Shown here piece by piece: positions 6,660 to 11,682 of a DNA stretch of 12,664 nucleotides. The stretch lies in assembly GCA_001797035.1 (NCBI GenBank), contig MGOE01000124.1, forward strand, positions 8,987-21,650. The letters run 5' to 3'. The notes under the pieces are model-generated. The model ran no database searches. It was not told where the DNA came from and saw only the letters and a program-made list of their open reading frames with translations. Made by a program: the position numbers and the translations under genes. This DNA comes from Chloroflexi bacterium RBG_16_72_14. Its GTDB lineage: Bacteria > Chloroflexota > Limnocylindria > Limnocylindrales > CSP1-4. Each line of letters opens with the position of its first letter. Position 1 is the first letter of the stretch.

Positions 6660-7451
6660 CTAGGAGCCGGCCGCCGGGCCCGACAGCCGGCGGCGGATCC
6701 GGTCGGCCACGTCGCGCTCGACGACCGTGTCCGGGTCGCGCAGCCCCTCCATCCGTGACCGGACGCCGACCAGCGTCGCGTACAGTGGCGGGCAGGTGGG
6801 GCACGATGCGAGGTGGGTCTCGACGGCCAGGGCCGTCCCGGCGTCGAGCTCGCCGTCCAGGAAGGCCGACACGTGACGGCGGGCGCGCCAGCAGCGCATC
6901 GGCTGGGCGAGGCTGGCCCGCCGGCGGGCGTCGTCGTCGGCGAGGGCGCTCACGAGCATCATCCGGCCCCTCCGCAGGCGCTGCCTGGCCGCCGGCAGCC
7001 CGATCCGGAGCGCCTCGGCGATCTCCGTGCCTGTCCAGCCGAGGGCATCATGGAGGACCACCGGCACCCGCAGGATCACGGGCAGCCGAGCGAGGGCGTC
7101 CTCGAGGTCCTCGCGCTGGTCGGCGCGCTCAAGGACCCGCTCCGGCTGGACGGTCCAGGCGTCGTCCGCCCACTCGCGTTCCACGTCCGCGATGTCCAGC
7201 TCCTCTCGGTGCGCCCGCGCCCGGTCGATGACCCGGTTGACCAGCGACCGGCGGAGCCAGCCGCGCAGCGCCGCCGGGTCGCGGAGCTGGTCGTGCCGCC
7301 GCCAGGCCGCGATCAGGGTCTCCTGGGCGCAGTCCTCGGCGACCGCCTCGTCGCGGGTCAGCCGCGTCGCCAGGCGCACCAGCCACGGGAGCTCGGCGAA
7401 GAGGGCCTCGCCGAGCCCGGGCTCCGGGGTGGGATCGGGTCGGATGGTCAT
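6660..7451 (-). CDS. ECF sigma factor fused to zinc-finger anti-sigma-type domain
   Basis: 263 residues in one frame. Residues about 20-80 are sigma region 2 (DEAVAEDCAQETLIAAW, then GWLRRSLVNRVIDRAR); about 113-168 are region 4 (DALARLPVILRVPVVLHDALGWTG, then helix-turn-helix EIAEALRIGLPAARQRLRRG). The tail 185-235 is a zf-HC2-like domain: C187, H193, LDGELD (198-203), then H213-x3-C217-x2-C220, the zinc-binding pattern of anti-sigma factors. Such a fusion suggests a sigma factor that carries its own redox- or zinc-sensitive control. It follows the DUF2892 gene by 7 bases; its Shine-Dalgarno AGGAG abuts the upstream TGA with only a 2-base spacer to ATG, implying coupling. The frame is open upstream of 7451, but that part overlaps DUF2892. 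Confidence 0.88.
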   Translation of the reverse strand: MTIRPDPTPEPGLGEALFAELPWLVRLATRLTRDEAVAEDCAQETLIAAWRRHDQLRDPAALRGWLRRSLVNRVIDRARAHREELDIADVEREWADDAWTVQPERVLERADQREDLEDALARLPVILRVPVVLHDALGWTGTEIAEALRIGLPAARQRLRRGRMMLVSALADDDARRRASLAQPMRCWRARRHVSAFLDGELDAGTALAVETHLASCPTCPPLYATLVGVRSRMEGLRDPDTVVERDVADRIRRRLSGPAAGS

Positions 7452-7458
7452 TGCTCCT

Positions 7459-7674
7459 TCAGGTGCGCTGGATGGGGCAGCTCCGGATGCCGAACAGCGC
7501 GTACAGTGGGCAGAACCCGGTCGCGCCGGTGACCAGCATGATCGCCGCGAGCGCGCCCGCGACCCACGCGAGCGGCGCCGTGACGACACCGGCGACGACG
7601 GCTGCGCTGAGCGCAGCGCCGATGAGCAGGCGGATGATCCGATCGGGGGTGCCGACGTTCTGGGTGAGCTTCAT
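7459..7674 (-). CDS. DUF2892 (YgaP-type) small membrane protein
   Basis: 71 residues with two predicted transmembrane helices (about 15-31 and 34-51). The N-terminal NVGTPDRIIRLLIGAAL and the C-terminal GFCPLYALFGIRSCP with C55 and C66 are the signature of the DUF2892 or YgaP-like transmembrane family, often found alone or fused to rhodanese domains in sulfur and detoxification contexts. The exact role is not known. The ATG at 7674 has GAGG 9 bases upstream. The frame is open far upstream, but that region lies inside the exporter gene. It lies 89 bases after the exporter stop and 7 bases before the sigma factor, and probably forms an operon with the latter. Confidence 0.87.
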   Translation of the reverse strand: MKLTQNVGTPDRIIRLLIGAALSAAVVAGVVTAPLAWVAGALAAIMLVTGATGFCPLYALFGIRSCPIQRT

Positions 7675-7694
7675 GGCCGTAGACCTCGTGTGCC

Positions 7695-7712
7695 ATCGAT
7701 CCGGTGATCGAT
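7695..7712 (-). other. Hairpin between exporter and DUF2892 genes
   Basis: ATCGATC and GATCGAT pair perfectly over 7 bp around a CGGT tetraloop (plus strand) in the 89-base gap. No T-run follows on the minus strand, so it may be an mRNA processing or stability element or a dyad operator for the DUF2892-sigma pair rather than a terminator. Confidence 0.35.
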
Positions 7713-7763
7713 CTGCATGGAGGACGGGACGCGGCCCGAAAGGGATACATCGCCGGGTGCCGG

Positions 7764-8342
7764 TCAGAACGAGACCACGCCCAGCCCCTGGCCGACGAGG
7801 ATCGCGCCAAACACGACGAACGCCGCAGCGGCGAAGACCTTGATCGCACGCTCCGGAAGCCGGGCCCCGAGCAGTGCACCGATCGCGATCGCGATCGCGT
7901 CGGCCGCGACCATGCCGGCGGTGGATCCGAGCCAGGTCGCGATCGGCTCCTCGGTCGTGGCCAGGGTGACCGTGGCCAGCATCGTCTTGTCGCCCAGCTC
8001 GGCGAGGAAGAACGCGGTCCCGATCGTGACCAGCGCCCAGCGCCCGGTCCGCCTCGCGCGACCCTGGTCGGCCGCTCCCAGCTCGTCGCCCCGCAGCGTC
8101 CAGCCCGCGAACCCGAAGAAGGCGAGGCCGGCGACGACCTGGATCGCCGCCGTGGGCAGCGCAAGCGCGAACGCCGCGCCGAGGATGACCGAGCCTGCAT
8201 GAACGACGAGCGTGGCGATGGTCACCGCGACCAGCACCGTCAAGGCCCGGTAGCGCGCGGCGAACGCGAGCGCCATCAGCTGGCTCTTGTCGCCCAGCTC
8301 GGCGAGCAGGATCACGCCGGTCGAGAGGAGAAACGCGTCCAT
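7764..8342 (-). CDS. GDT1/TMEM165 (UPF0016) family manganese exporter
   Basis: 192-residue inner-membrane protein of the cation/Ca2+ exchanger-type GDT1 family, whose bacterial members (MneA, Mnx) export Mn2+. The two family motifs E-x-G-D-K-S/T are at E15-S20 (AELGDKSQLMA) and E115-T120 (AELGDKTMLAT), each in the first helix of a three-helix half; six transmembrane helices are predicted with a short charged loop near 83-101. ATG 8342 is chosen because it has GGAG 6 bases upstream and puts the first motif at residue 15; an in-frame ATG at 8396 would lie inside the riboswitch expression platform. The upstream yybP-ykoY riboswitch independently supports a manganese role. Expected control: expression on when Mn2+ is high. 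Confidence 0.92.
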   Translation of the reverse strand: MDAFLLSTGVILLAELGDKSQLMALAFAARYRALTVLVAVTIATLVVHAGSVILGAAFALALPTAAIQVVAGLAFFGFAGWTLRGDELGAADQGRARRTGRWALVTIGTAFFLAELGDKTMLATVTLATTEEPIATWLGSTAGMVAADAIAIAIGALLGARLPERAIKVFAAAAFVVFGAILVGQGLGVVSF

Positions 8343-8417
8343 TCGGGGCTCCGGTGCTGGGCTCGGGTCCGGAAGCCAGTGCCTTCGACCCGACACCCGT
8401 GACTTGGTGTCGCCAGT
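8343..8417 (-). promoter_or_regulatory. Riboswitch expression platform with ribosome-site sequestration
   Basis: Two exclusive foldings can be drawn on the minus strand. Fold OFF: CCTTCGAC (8423-8416) pairs with GTCGAAGG (8389-8382), enclosing CGACACC/GGTGTCG, and GGCTTCCGG (8377-8369) pairs with CCGGAGCC (8354-8347), burying the GGAG Shine-Dalgarno. Fold ON: the aptamer keeps CCTTCG, and TCGGGTC-GAAG (8393-8383) pairs with CTTC (8375-8372) and GACCCGA (8369-8363), taking the anti-Shine-Dalgarno strand and freeing GGAG (8352-8349). Pairings are read directly from sequence; the mechanism is inferred. Confidence 0.6.
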
Positions 8418-8511
8418 CGAAGGTCTCGTCCGTCCGCGTCCGCGGACCCGGCGACCGGGCGCGCATGCGCGCCAGCATGTCGATCGTCCGGAGCAGGTCT
8501 ACTCCCCTTCG
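8418..8511 (-). promoter_or_regulatory. yybP-ykoY manganese riboswitch aptamer
   Basis: On the minus strand the two conserved internal-loop segments of this class are present: GAAGGGGAGTAG (8510-8499) at the 5' side and ACGAGACCTTCG (8429-8418) at the 3' side. Helix P1 closes them with CGAAGG (8511-8506) and CCTTCG (8423-8418). Between them are GC-rich hairpins: the palindrome GGCGCGCATGCGCGCC (8458-8473), CCCGG-TCG-CCGGG, and GTCCGC-GGAC-GCGGAC. The length of 94 bases is typical. It lies directly upstream of a GDT1-family exporter, one of the classic targets of this Mn2+-sensing class. In known examples Mn2+ binding stabilises P1 and turns expression on. Confidence 0.87.
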
Positions 8512-8517
8512 GGAGCC

Positions 8518-8547
8518 ATGGTCGGGCGGCGAGTGGCCCGGCGTCAA
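8518..8547 (-). promoter_or_regulatory. Candidate promoter of the riboswitch-exporter transcript
   Basis: Minus-strand TTGACG (8547-8542, five of six including the second-last C) and GACCAT (8523-8518, a weak -10) are 18 bases apart. The predicted start, about 8511, coincides with the first base of riboswitch helix P1. Confidence 0.4.
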
Positions 8548-8557
8548 CTGGCGGCCA

Positions 8558-8639
8558 GGCGTCGAGGCCACCGTCGTGTCGCGGGCGTCGGGGCCGGCTC
8601 GTCGCCCCGGGCGTCAAGGCCACCCTCGTGCCCCGGGCG
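8558..8639. repeat. Direct repeat, two 30-bp copies
   Basis: Copies at 8558-8587 and 8610-8639 agree at 26 of 30 bases (shared GGCGTC, AGGCCACC, TCGTG and CGGGCG blocks) with a 52-base period. They lie in the gene-free stretch upstream of the riboswitch promoter; their role is unknown. Confidence 0.6.
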
Positions 8640-8682
8640 CGTGTGCATCTGCCGGTACCTTCGCGACATGCGAGGGGCGACC

Positions 8683-8704
8683 GGCTGCCGAAGCTCGGGC
8701 AGCC
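8683..8704. other. Hairpin in gene-free stretch
   Basis: GGCTGCC (8683-8689) pairs perfectly with GGCAGCC (8698-8704) around an 8-base loop. No T-run follows on either strand. It belongs to the 570-base stretch 8512-9081, where the open frames are Arg/Pro/Ser-rich shadows with no ribosome sites; apart from repeats, promoters and this hairpin I see nothing there. Confidence 0.35.
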
Positions 8705-8798
8705 GTGCATGACGACGGACAGGATCGACGCCCGGCGGGCGGCCCCGCGGCGATCTGTGCAACTGGGCTGACACGCTGGCTTCCCGGGGCGTCCGAGT

Positions 8799-8862
8799 GT
8801 GCGCCTGGATGCACACCGCCGCGGATCCTGTACGCCCGGATGCACACGACCGGGAGGGATCC
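8799..8862. repeat. Imperfect direct repeat ending in GGATCC
   Basis: Two units, 8799-8828 and 8830-8862, each begin GTnCGCCnGGATGCACAC and end GGATCC, with differing middles of 6 and 9 bases. They directly precede the 13-bp tandem array, so the whole stretch looks shaped by local duplication. Confidence 0.5.
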
Positions 8863-8865
8863 CGC

Positions 8866-9013
8866 GCCGGACAGCCGAGCCGGACAGCCGAGCCGAACAG
8901 CCTAGCCGGACTGCCGAGCCGGACAGCCGACGGACGCCGAGCCGGACGCCGGGCCGGACTGCGGCACTGGACCTGCCGAGCCGCACAGGCCGAGCCGGAC
9001 GCCGCGCCGGACT
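8866..9013. repeat. 13-bp tandem repeat array with degenerate tail
   Basis: Five in-phase units of GCCGGACAGCCGA lie at 8866-8930: units 1, 2 and 5 are identical, unit 3 has two changes and unit 4 one. From 8931 to 9013 the same GCCGGAC core recurs with altered spacing (about five more copies). There are no spacers, so this is not a CRISPR array. It ends about 30 bases before the arsR-type promoter and could be a slippage-prone minisatellite or a cluster of protein-binding sites. Confidence 0.75.
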
Positions 9014-9043
9014 TCCACCGTGCCCCGCCCACGCCGATTCCGC

Positions 9044-9075
9044 TATTTGCGCAATAACGCAATTACGGGTATCCT
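9044..9075 (+). promoter_or_regulatory. Leaderless promoter and ArsR-type operator
   Basis: TTGCGC (9047-9052) and TATCCT (9070-9075) are 17 bases apart, putting the start at or within a base of the ATG at 9082; there is no Shine-Dalgarno, as expected for a leaderless message. An inverted repeat with 8-base arms TATTTGCG (9044-9051) and CGCAATTA (9058-9065), seven of eight complementary, spans the -35. It is the most AT-rich patch nearby and fits autorepression by the ArsR protein. Confidence 0.6.
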
Positions 9076-9081
9076 CCCCCC

Positions 9082-9465
9082 ATGAGCACGGACGAGGTCA
9101 TCGAGCGGTACCGCGCGCACGCGGACATCTGCAAGGTCCTCACGGACCCCAAGCGCCTGATGGTCCTCGACGCCCTGCGCGGCGGCGAGCGCTCCGTCGG
9201 CGAGCTCGCCGCCGCGCTCGGCATCATGCTCCCCAACGCCAGCCAGCACCTCGCGGTGCTCCGGTCGGCGGGCCTGGTGGACGGGCGGCGCGTCGGCACG
9301 AGCGTCCTGTATCGCCTCGCCGAGCCCGGCATCGTCGAGGCCTGCGACATCATCCACGCGATCGTGGAGCGGCGGCTGGAGGCACGTCCCCCCATCCCCG
9401 TCGCGTCCGCAGCGGCGCCTGCGGACCCCGTCACGACAGCCATCTCCGAGGTCACCGCATCATGA
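9082..9465 (+). CDS. ArsR/SmtB-family transcriptional regulator
   Basis: 127 residues with a winged helix-turn-helix: DPKRLMVLDALRGGERSVGELAAALG (22-47), recognition helix NASQHLAVLRSAGLV (52-66) and wing GRRVGTSVLYRL (68-79). The classical metal site ELCVCD is absent. C17 in the first helix and C88 in the last helix (with H92 close by) could form a dithiol switch, as in sulfide-sensing members (SqrR/BigR), though the first cysteine is not at the same place. The last 25 residues are a disordered Ala/Pro tail. It probably represses its own operon through the 9044-9065 inverted repeat. Its stop overlaps the DUF302 start as ATGA. Confidence 0.9.
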   Translation: MSTDEVIERYRAHADICKVLTDPKRLMVLDALRGGERSVGELAAALGIMLPNASQHLAVLRSAGLVDGRRVGTSVLYRLAEPGIVEACDIIHAIVERRLEARPPIPVASAAAPADPVTTAISEVTAS

Positions 9466-9866
9466 TCCAGACGAGCTTCACGTTCGGCACCCGTCTCCCG
9501 GGCGCGGTCGCGGATGTCCGCCCCGCCGTCGAGGCCGCTCTCAAGGCGGAGGGCTTCGGCGTCCTGACCGAGATCGACGTCGCGGCCACCCTCCGGGCAC
9601 GGCTGGGCATCGAGCGCGCCCCGTACGTCATCCTCGGCGCCTGCAACCCGCCGCTGGCCAACCGCGCCCTCGAGGCGGACCCGTCGGTCGGCGCCCTGCT
9701 CCCGTGCAATGTCGTCCTGCGGGCGGACGGCGACGGGACGATCATCGAGGCGATGGACCCGCTGGCCGCGCTCGGCATCGTCGGGGCGGAGGCGGTCCGC
9801 GCCGTCGCCGAGGAGGCTGCCGCCCGCCTTCGCCGCGCCGTCGCCACCCTCCAGCCCGCCGACTGA
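9462..9866 (+). CDS. DUF302 family protein
   Basis: 134 residues, no signal peptide. The family core is clear: GFGVLTEIDV (31-40), YVILGACNPPLANRAL (55-70) and the LLPCNVVL segment (79-86), giving two conserved cysteines, C61 in CNP and C82 in PCN. The function of DUF302 is not established; members often sit beside sulfur, thioredoxin or metal-stress genes. The ATG at 9462 overlaps the ArsR stop by 4 bases (ATGA), so the two are translationally coupled. The frame is open far upstream, but that stretch is the shadow of arsR and the repeats. Confidence 0.9.
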   Translation: MIQTSFTFGTRLPGAVADVRPAVEAALKAEGFGVLTEIDVAATLRARLGIERAPYVILGACNPPLANRALEADPSVGALLPCNVVLRADGDGTIIEAMDPLAALGIVGAEAVRAVAEEAAARLRRAVATLQPAD

Positions 9867-9942
9867 TCTCAGGCCACCAACCACCTACCCAGGACCACCC
9901 ACCGCCGGCCGCGTCCGGTCGGCACCACCGGAGCCACGACCC

Positions 9943-10446
9943 ATGGCAGTCAAGACCGCGTCCGTCACGCTCGATGGCGGCGACCTGCGCTTCGTCGGCA
10001 GCGTCGGCAGCGGGCACTCGATCGTGCTCGACAGCGGCACCGGCGACGGCGGCGCCCGGCCGGCCGAGCTCGTCCCGCTCGCGGTTGCCGGCTGCACCGC
10101 GATGGACGTGATCTCGATCCTGCGCAAGAAGCGCCAGGAGGTCACCCGCTACGAGGTGCTGTCGAACGGCACCCAGATGGGCGACTACCCGCATGCGTTC
10201 ACCCGGATCGACGTGACCCACGTGGTCGAGGGCCCAGCGCTCGACGTGGAGGCGGTACGCCGCGCGATCGAGCTGTCGGCGACCAGGTACTGCTCGGTCG
10301 GCGCGACGCTCGCCAGCGGGATCACCGAGATCCACCACGGCTACGTCGTCCGCGACGCCGCCGGGTCCGAGGTCAGCGCCGAGGTGATCGTGCTCGGCCC
10401 CGGCACCGAGCCGGTCGGCGCGCTCGGCCTCGCCCCGGTCGGCTGA
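9943..10446 (+). CDS. OsmC/Ohr-family thiol peroxidase-like protein
   Basis: 167 residues, cytoplasmic. OsmC-family enzymes reduce organic hydroperoxides through a cysteine pair. Both are present: C51 in VAGCTAMDVISILRKKRQ (48-65) and C117 in RYCSVGATL (115-123), with the family's GDYPHAFTRI-type strand between. The GCTAMDV and CSV-ATL wording fits the YhfA-like OsmC subgroup better than Ohr, so the substrate may not be a peroxide. ATG 9943 has GGAG (9930-9933) 9 bases upstream; the open frame further upstream is antisense-like and lies over DUF302. The 76-base gap after DUF302 has no clear terminator, so it is likely the third gene of the operon. Confidence 0.92.
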   Translation: MAVKTASVTLDGGDLRFVGSVGSGHSIVLDSGTGDGGARPAELVPLAVAGCTAMDVISILRKKRQEVTRYEVLSNGTQMGDYPHAFTRIDVTHVVEGPALDVEAVRRAIELSATRYCSVGATLASGITEIHHGYVVRDAAGSEVSAEVIVLGPGTEPVGALGLAPVG

Positions 10447-10457
10447 GCGCAGCCACG

Positions 10458-10982
10458 GTGGTCGACGGCGTCGCGTCGCTCCGGCTGGACCGGAGGTTCG
10501 CCGGCTGGGCGCTGGCCTGGACCGCGATCTCGCTGGTCTCCTTCGGCCTCGTCACGGCGATCATCCCGAACCCGGTGTTCGGGCGCCAGATCCCGCCCGA
10601 GCCGTTCGCCTACTGGGTGTGGCTGGCGTCCGCGCCACTGATGGGGCTCGTCGGCGCCACGTATTCGGCGCCGCTGCGCGACCCGGCGCCGCCCGTCGCG
10701 GCGCCGCTCGGCCCGGCGGCGACGGCGATGGCGATGCCGGTCGCCGCGGCCGATGACCGCAACGGATCCACCGTTGGCACGATCGCCGGACTGGGCGCGT
10801 TCCTCGCCATCGGCTGCCCGGTGTGCAACAAGCTCGCCCTCGTCCTGCTGGGCACCAGCGGCGCGCTCACGATCTGGGCACCGCTCCAGCCGATCATCGG
10901 CTTGGCCTCGCTGCTGCTCCTGGCCGGCACCCTCGCCTGGCGGCTGCGCGCTCGTCGCTCGGGCGGCGCCTGCGCGGCCTGA
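10458..10982 (+). CDS. Four-helix membrane protein with CPVCN motif
   Basis: 174 residues beginning with GTG, 11 bases after the OsmC stop, without a strong Shine-Dalgarno. Four transmembrane helices are predicted: about 14-36, 50-69, 106-132 and 137-163, with a long Ala/Pro linker between the second and third. The notable feature is AIGCPVCNKLALVLLG (117-132), a C-x-x-C pair (C120, C123) at the membrane, followed by SGALTIWAPLQP. A membrane CxxC suggests thiol transfer or metal handling, but I do not recognise a named family. Its placement as last gene after ArsR, DUF302 and OsmC suggests a shared redox role. Confidence 0.82.
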   Translation: MVDGVASLRLDRRFAGWALAWTAISLVSFGLVTAIIPNPVFGRQIPPEPFAYWVWLASAPLMGLVGATYSAPLRDPAPPVAAPLGPAATAMAMPVAAADDRNGSTVGTIAGLGAFLAIGCPVCNKLALVLLGTSGALTIWAPLQPIIGLASLLLLAGTLAWRLRARRSGGACAA

Positions 10983-11018
10983 GCCGCTCGTCGGCGGGTG
11001 CGAGATCCTCCGCGCCGT

Positions 11019-11051
11019 CTCCATGCAGGCTCCATCGGGACTCCATCGGCG
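11019..11051 (+). promoter_or_regulatory. Three 11-bp direct repeats, likely response-regulator site
   Basis: CTCCAT occurs at 11019, 11030 and 11041, exactly 11 bases apart, with GC-rich pentamers gcagg, cggga and cggcg after it. Direct repeats with 11-base period are the usual binding pattern for OmpR/PhoB-family dimers, and such a regulator is encoded at 11683-12396. The site is about 80-110 bases before the secreted protein gene. The rest of the 147-base gap has small hairpins at 11072-11082 and 11088-11102. Confidence 0.55.
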
Positions 11052-11129
11052 CGCGCGAGCATCGACCCCGGCACCGAAGGTGGTGTCGCCGGTCCCACCG
11101 GCTCCGCAATGGCCCTCGGAGGCTGAACC

Positions 11130-11609
11130 ATGAAGCGAATCGGACTCTCACTCGCGGTCGCCGCGCTCGCGATCCTCGCCCTGGCGGCGACGGTCTCCGC
11201 CGCCGGCCCGCGCACCCAGGCGGGCGACCAGGTCCAGGCGCGGGGCACCCTGGCCGCGATCCTGGGGCTGACCCAGGCCGAGGTGATGGAGCTCCGCCAG
11301 GACGGGCTGACCCTGGCCCAGATCGCGAACAAGCAGGGCGTGGACGTGCAGGAGCTGATCGATGCGCTCGTCGCGCGGTGGACCGTCCGCATCGACGCGC
11401 GGGTCGCCAACGGCGCGCTGACGGACGCCGAGGCGGCCGAGCTCAGGGCGCAACTGGCCGTGAAGGCCAAGGCGATGGTCAACCAGGTGGAGCCGGGCGG
11501 GATGCGCGGGTCCGCCGTGGGGGCCGGGCCGGGCGCGATGGGCGGCCGCGGCAACGGCGCGGGTGGCAATGGCACGGGCGTGTGCGACGGCAGCGGCCCC
11601 ACCCCCTGA
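11130..11609 (+). CDS. Secreted DUF2680-like protein with Gly-rich tail
   Basis: 159 residues with a signal peptide (MKR, hydrophobic 5-22, cleavage likely after VSA at 24). The mature part 37-118 is helical: ILGLTQAEVMELRQDGLTLAQIA (44-66), a helix-turn-helix-like unit, then QGVDVQELIDALVARWTVRI (69-88) and a VANGALTDAEAAELRAQLA hairpin (92-110), matching the DUF2680/YckD pattern of small secreted proteins. The tail 122-159 is Gly/Ala/Asn-rich with a single C152. GGAGG (11118-11122) lies 7 bases before ATG. Next to a response regulator and kinase, it may be a target or an extracytoplasmic partner of that system. Confidence 0.85.
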   Translation: MKRIGLSLAVAALAILALAATVSAAGPRTQAGDQVQARGTLAAILGLTQAEVMELRQDGLTLAQIANKQGVDVQELIDALVARWTVRIDARVANGALTDAEAAELRAQLAVKAKAMVNQVEPGGMRGSAVGAGPGAMGGRGNGAGGNGTGVCDGSGPTP

Positions 11610-11628
11610 TCGACCCCCCATCCCGCGC

Positions 11629-11666
11629 GGGGACGGCCGGACCTGTTCGCGGGCCCGGCCGTCTCC
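11629..11666 (+). terminator. Strong hairpin between secreted protein and regulator genes
   Basis: GGGGACGGCCGG (11629-11640) pairs with CCGGCCGTCTCC (11655-11666), 12 bp with one G-T wobble and a 14-base loop. It starts 19 bases after the stop. No T-run follows (GTATGCTCC), so termination may be partial; it overlaps a possible promoter (TTCGCG 11646, TATGCT 11668) for the regulator. Confidence 0.45.
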
Positions 11667-11682
11667 GTATGCTCCGTCCGAC

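Noticed and set aside
7452..7589. N-terminal extension of the sigma factor
   Set aside because: Arg/Ser-rich and wholly overlapping the DUF2892 gene in another frame; ATG 7451 starts right after that gene.
7695..7712. Intrinsic terminator after the exporter
   Set aside because: Good stem but no T-run on the minus strand; kept only as an unassigned hairpin.
8343..8396. 18-residue N-terminal extension of the GDT1 exporter
   Set aside because: It covers the riboswitch expression platform; ATG 8342 has GGAG and places the first motif as in the family.
8866..8930. CRISPR array
   Set aside because: The 13-bp units are contiguous with no spacers and no cas genes nearby.
8544..9062. Minus- and plus-strand open frames across the repeat stretch
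   Set aside because: Low-complexity Arg/Pro/Ser translations of tandem DNA repeats with no ribosome sites or recognisable domains.
9082..9465. Classical arsenic-sensing ArsR
   Set aside because: The ELCVCDL metal motif is absent and no arsenic efflux or reductase gene follows.
11563..11682. N-terminal extension of the response regulator
   Set aside because: Receiver domains begin at about residue 3 before ILVVDDE; the extension overlaps the secreted protein gene.
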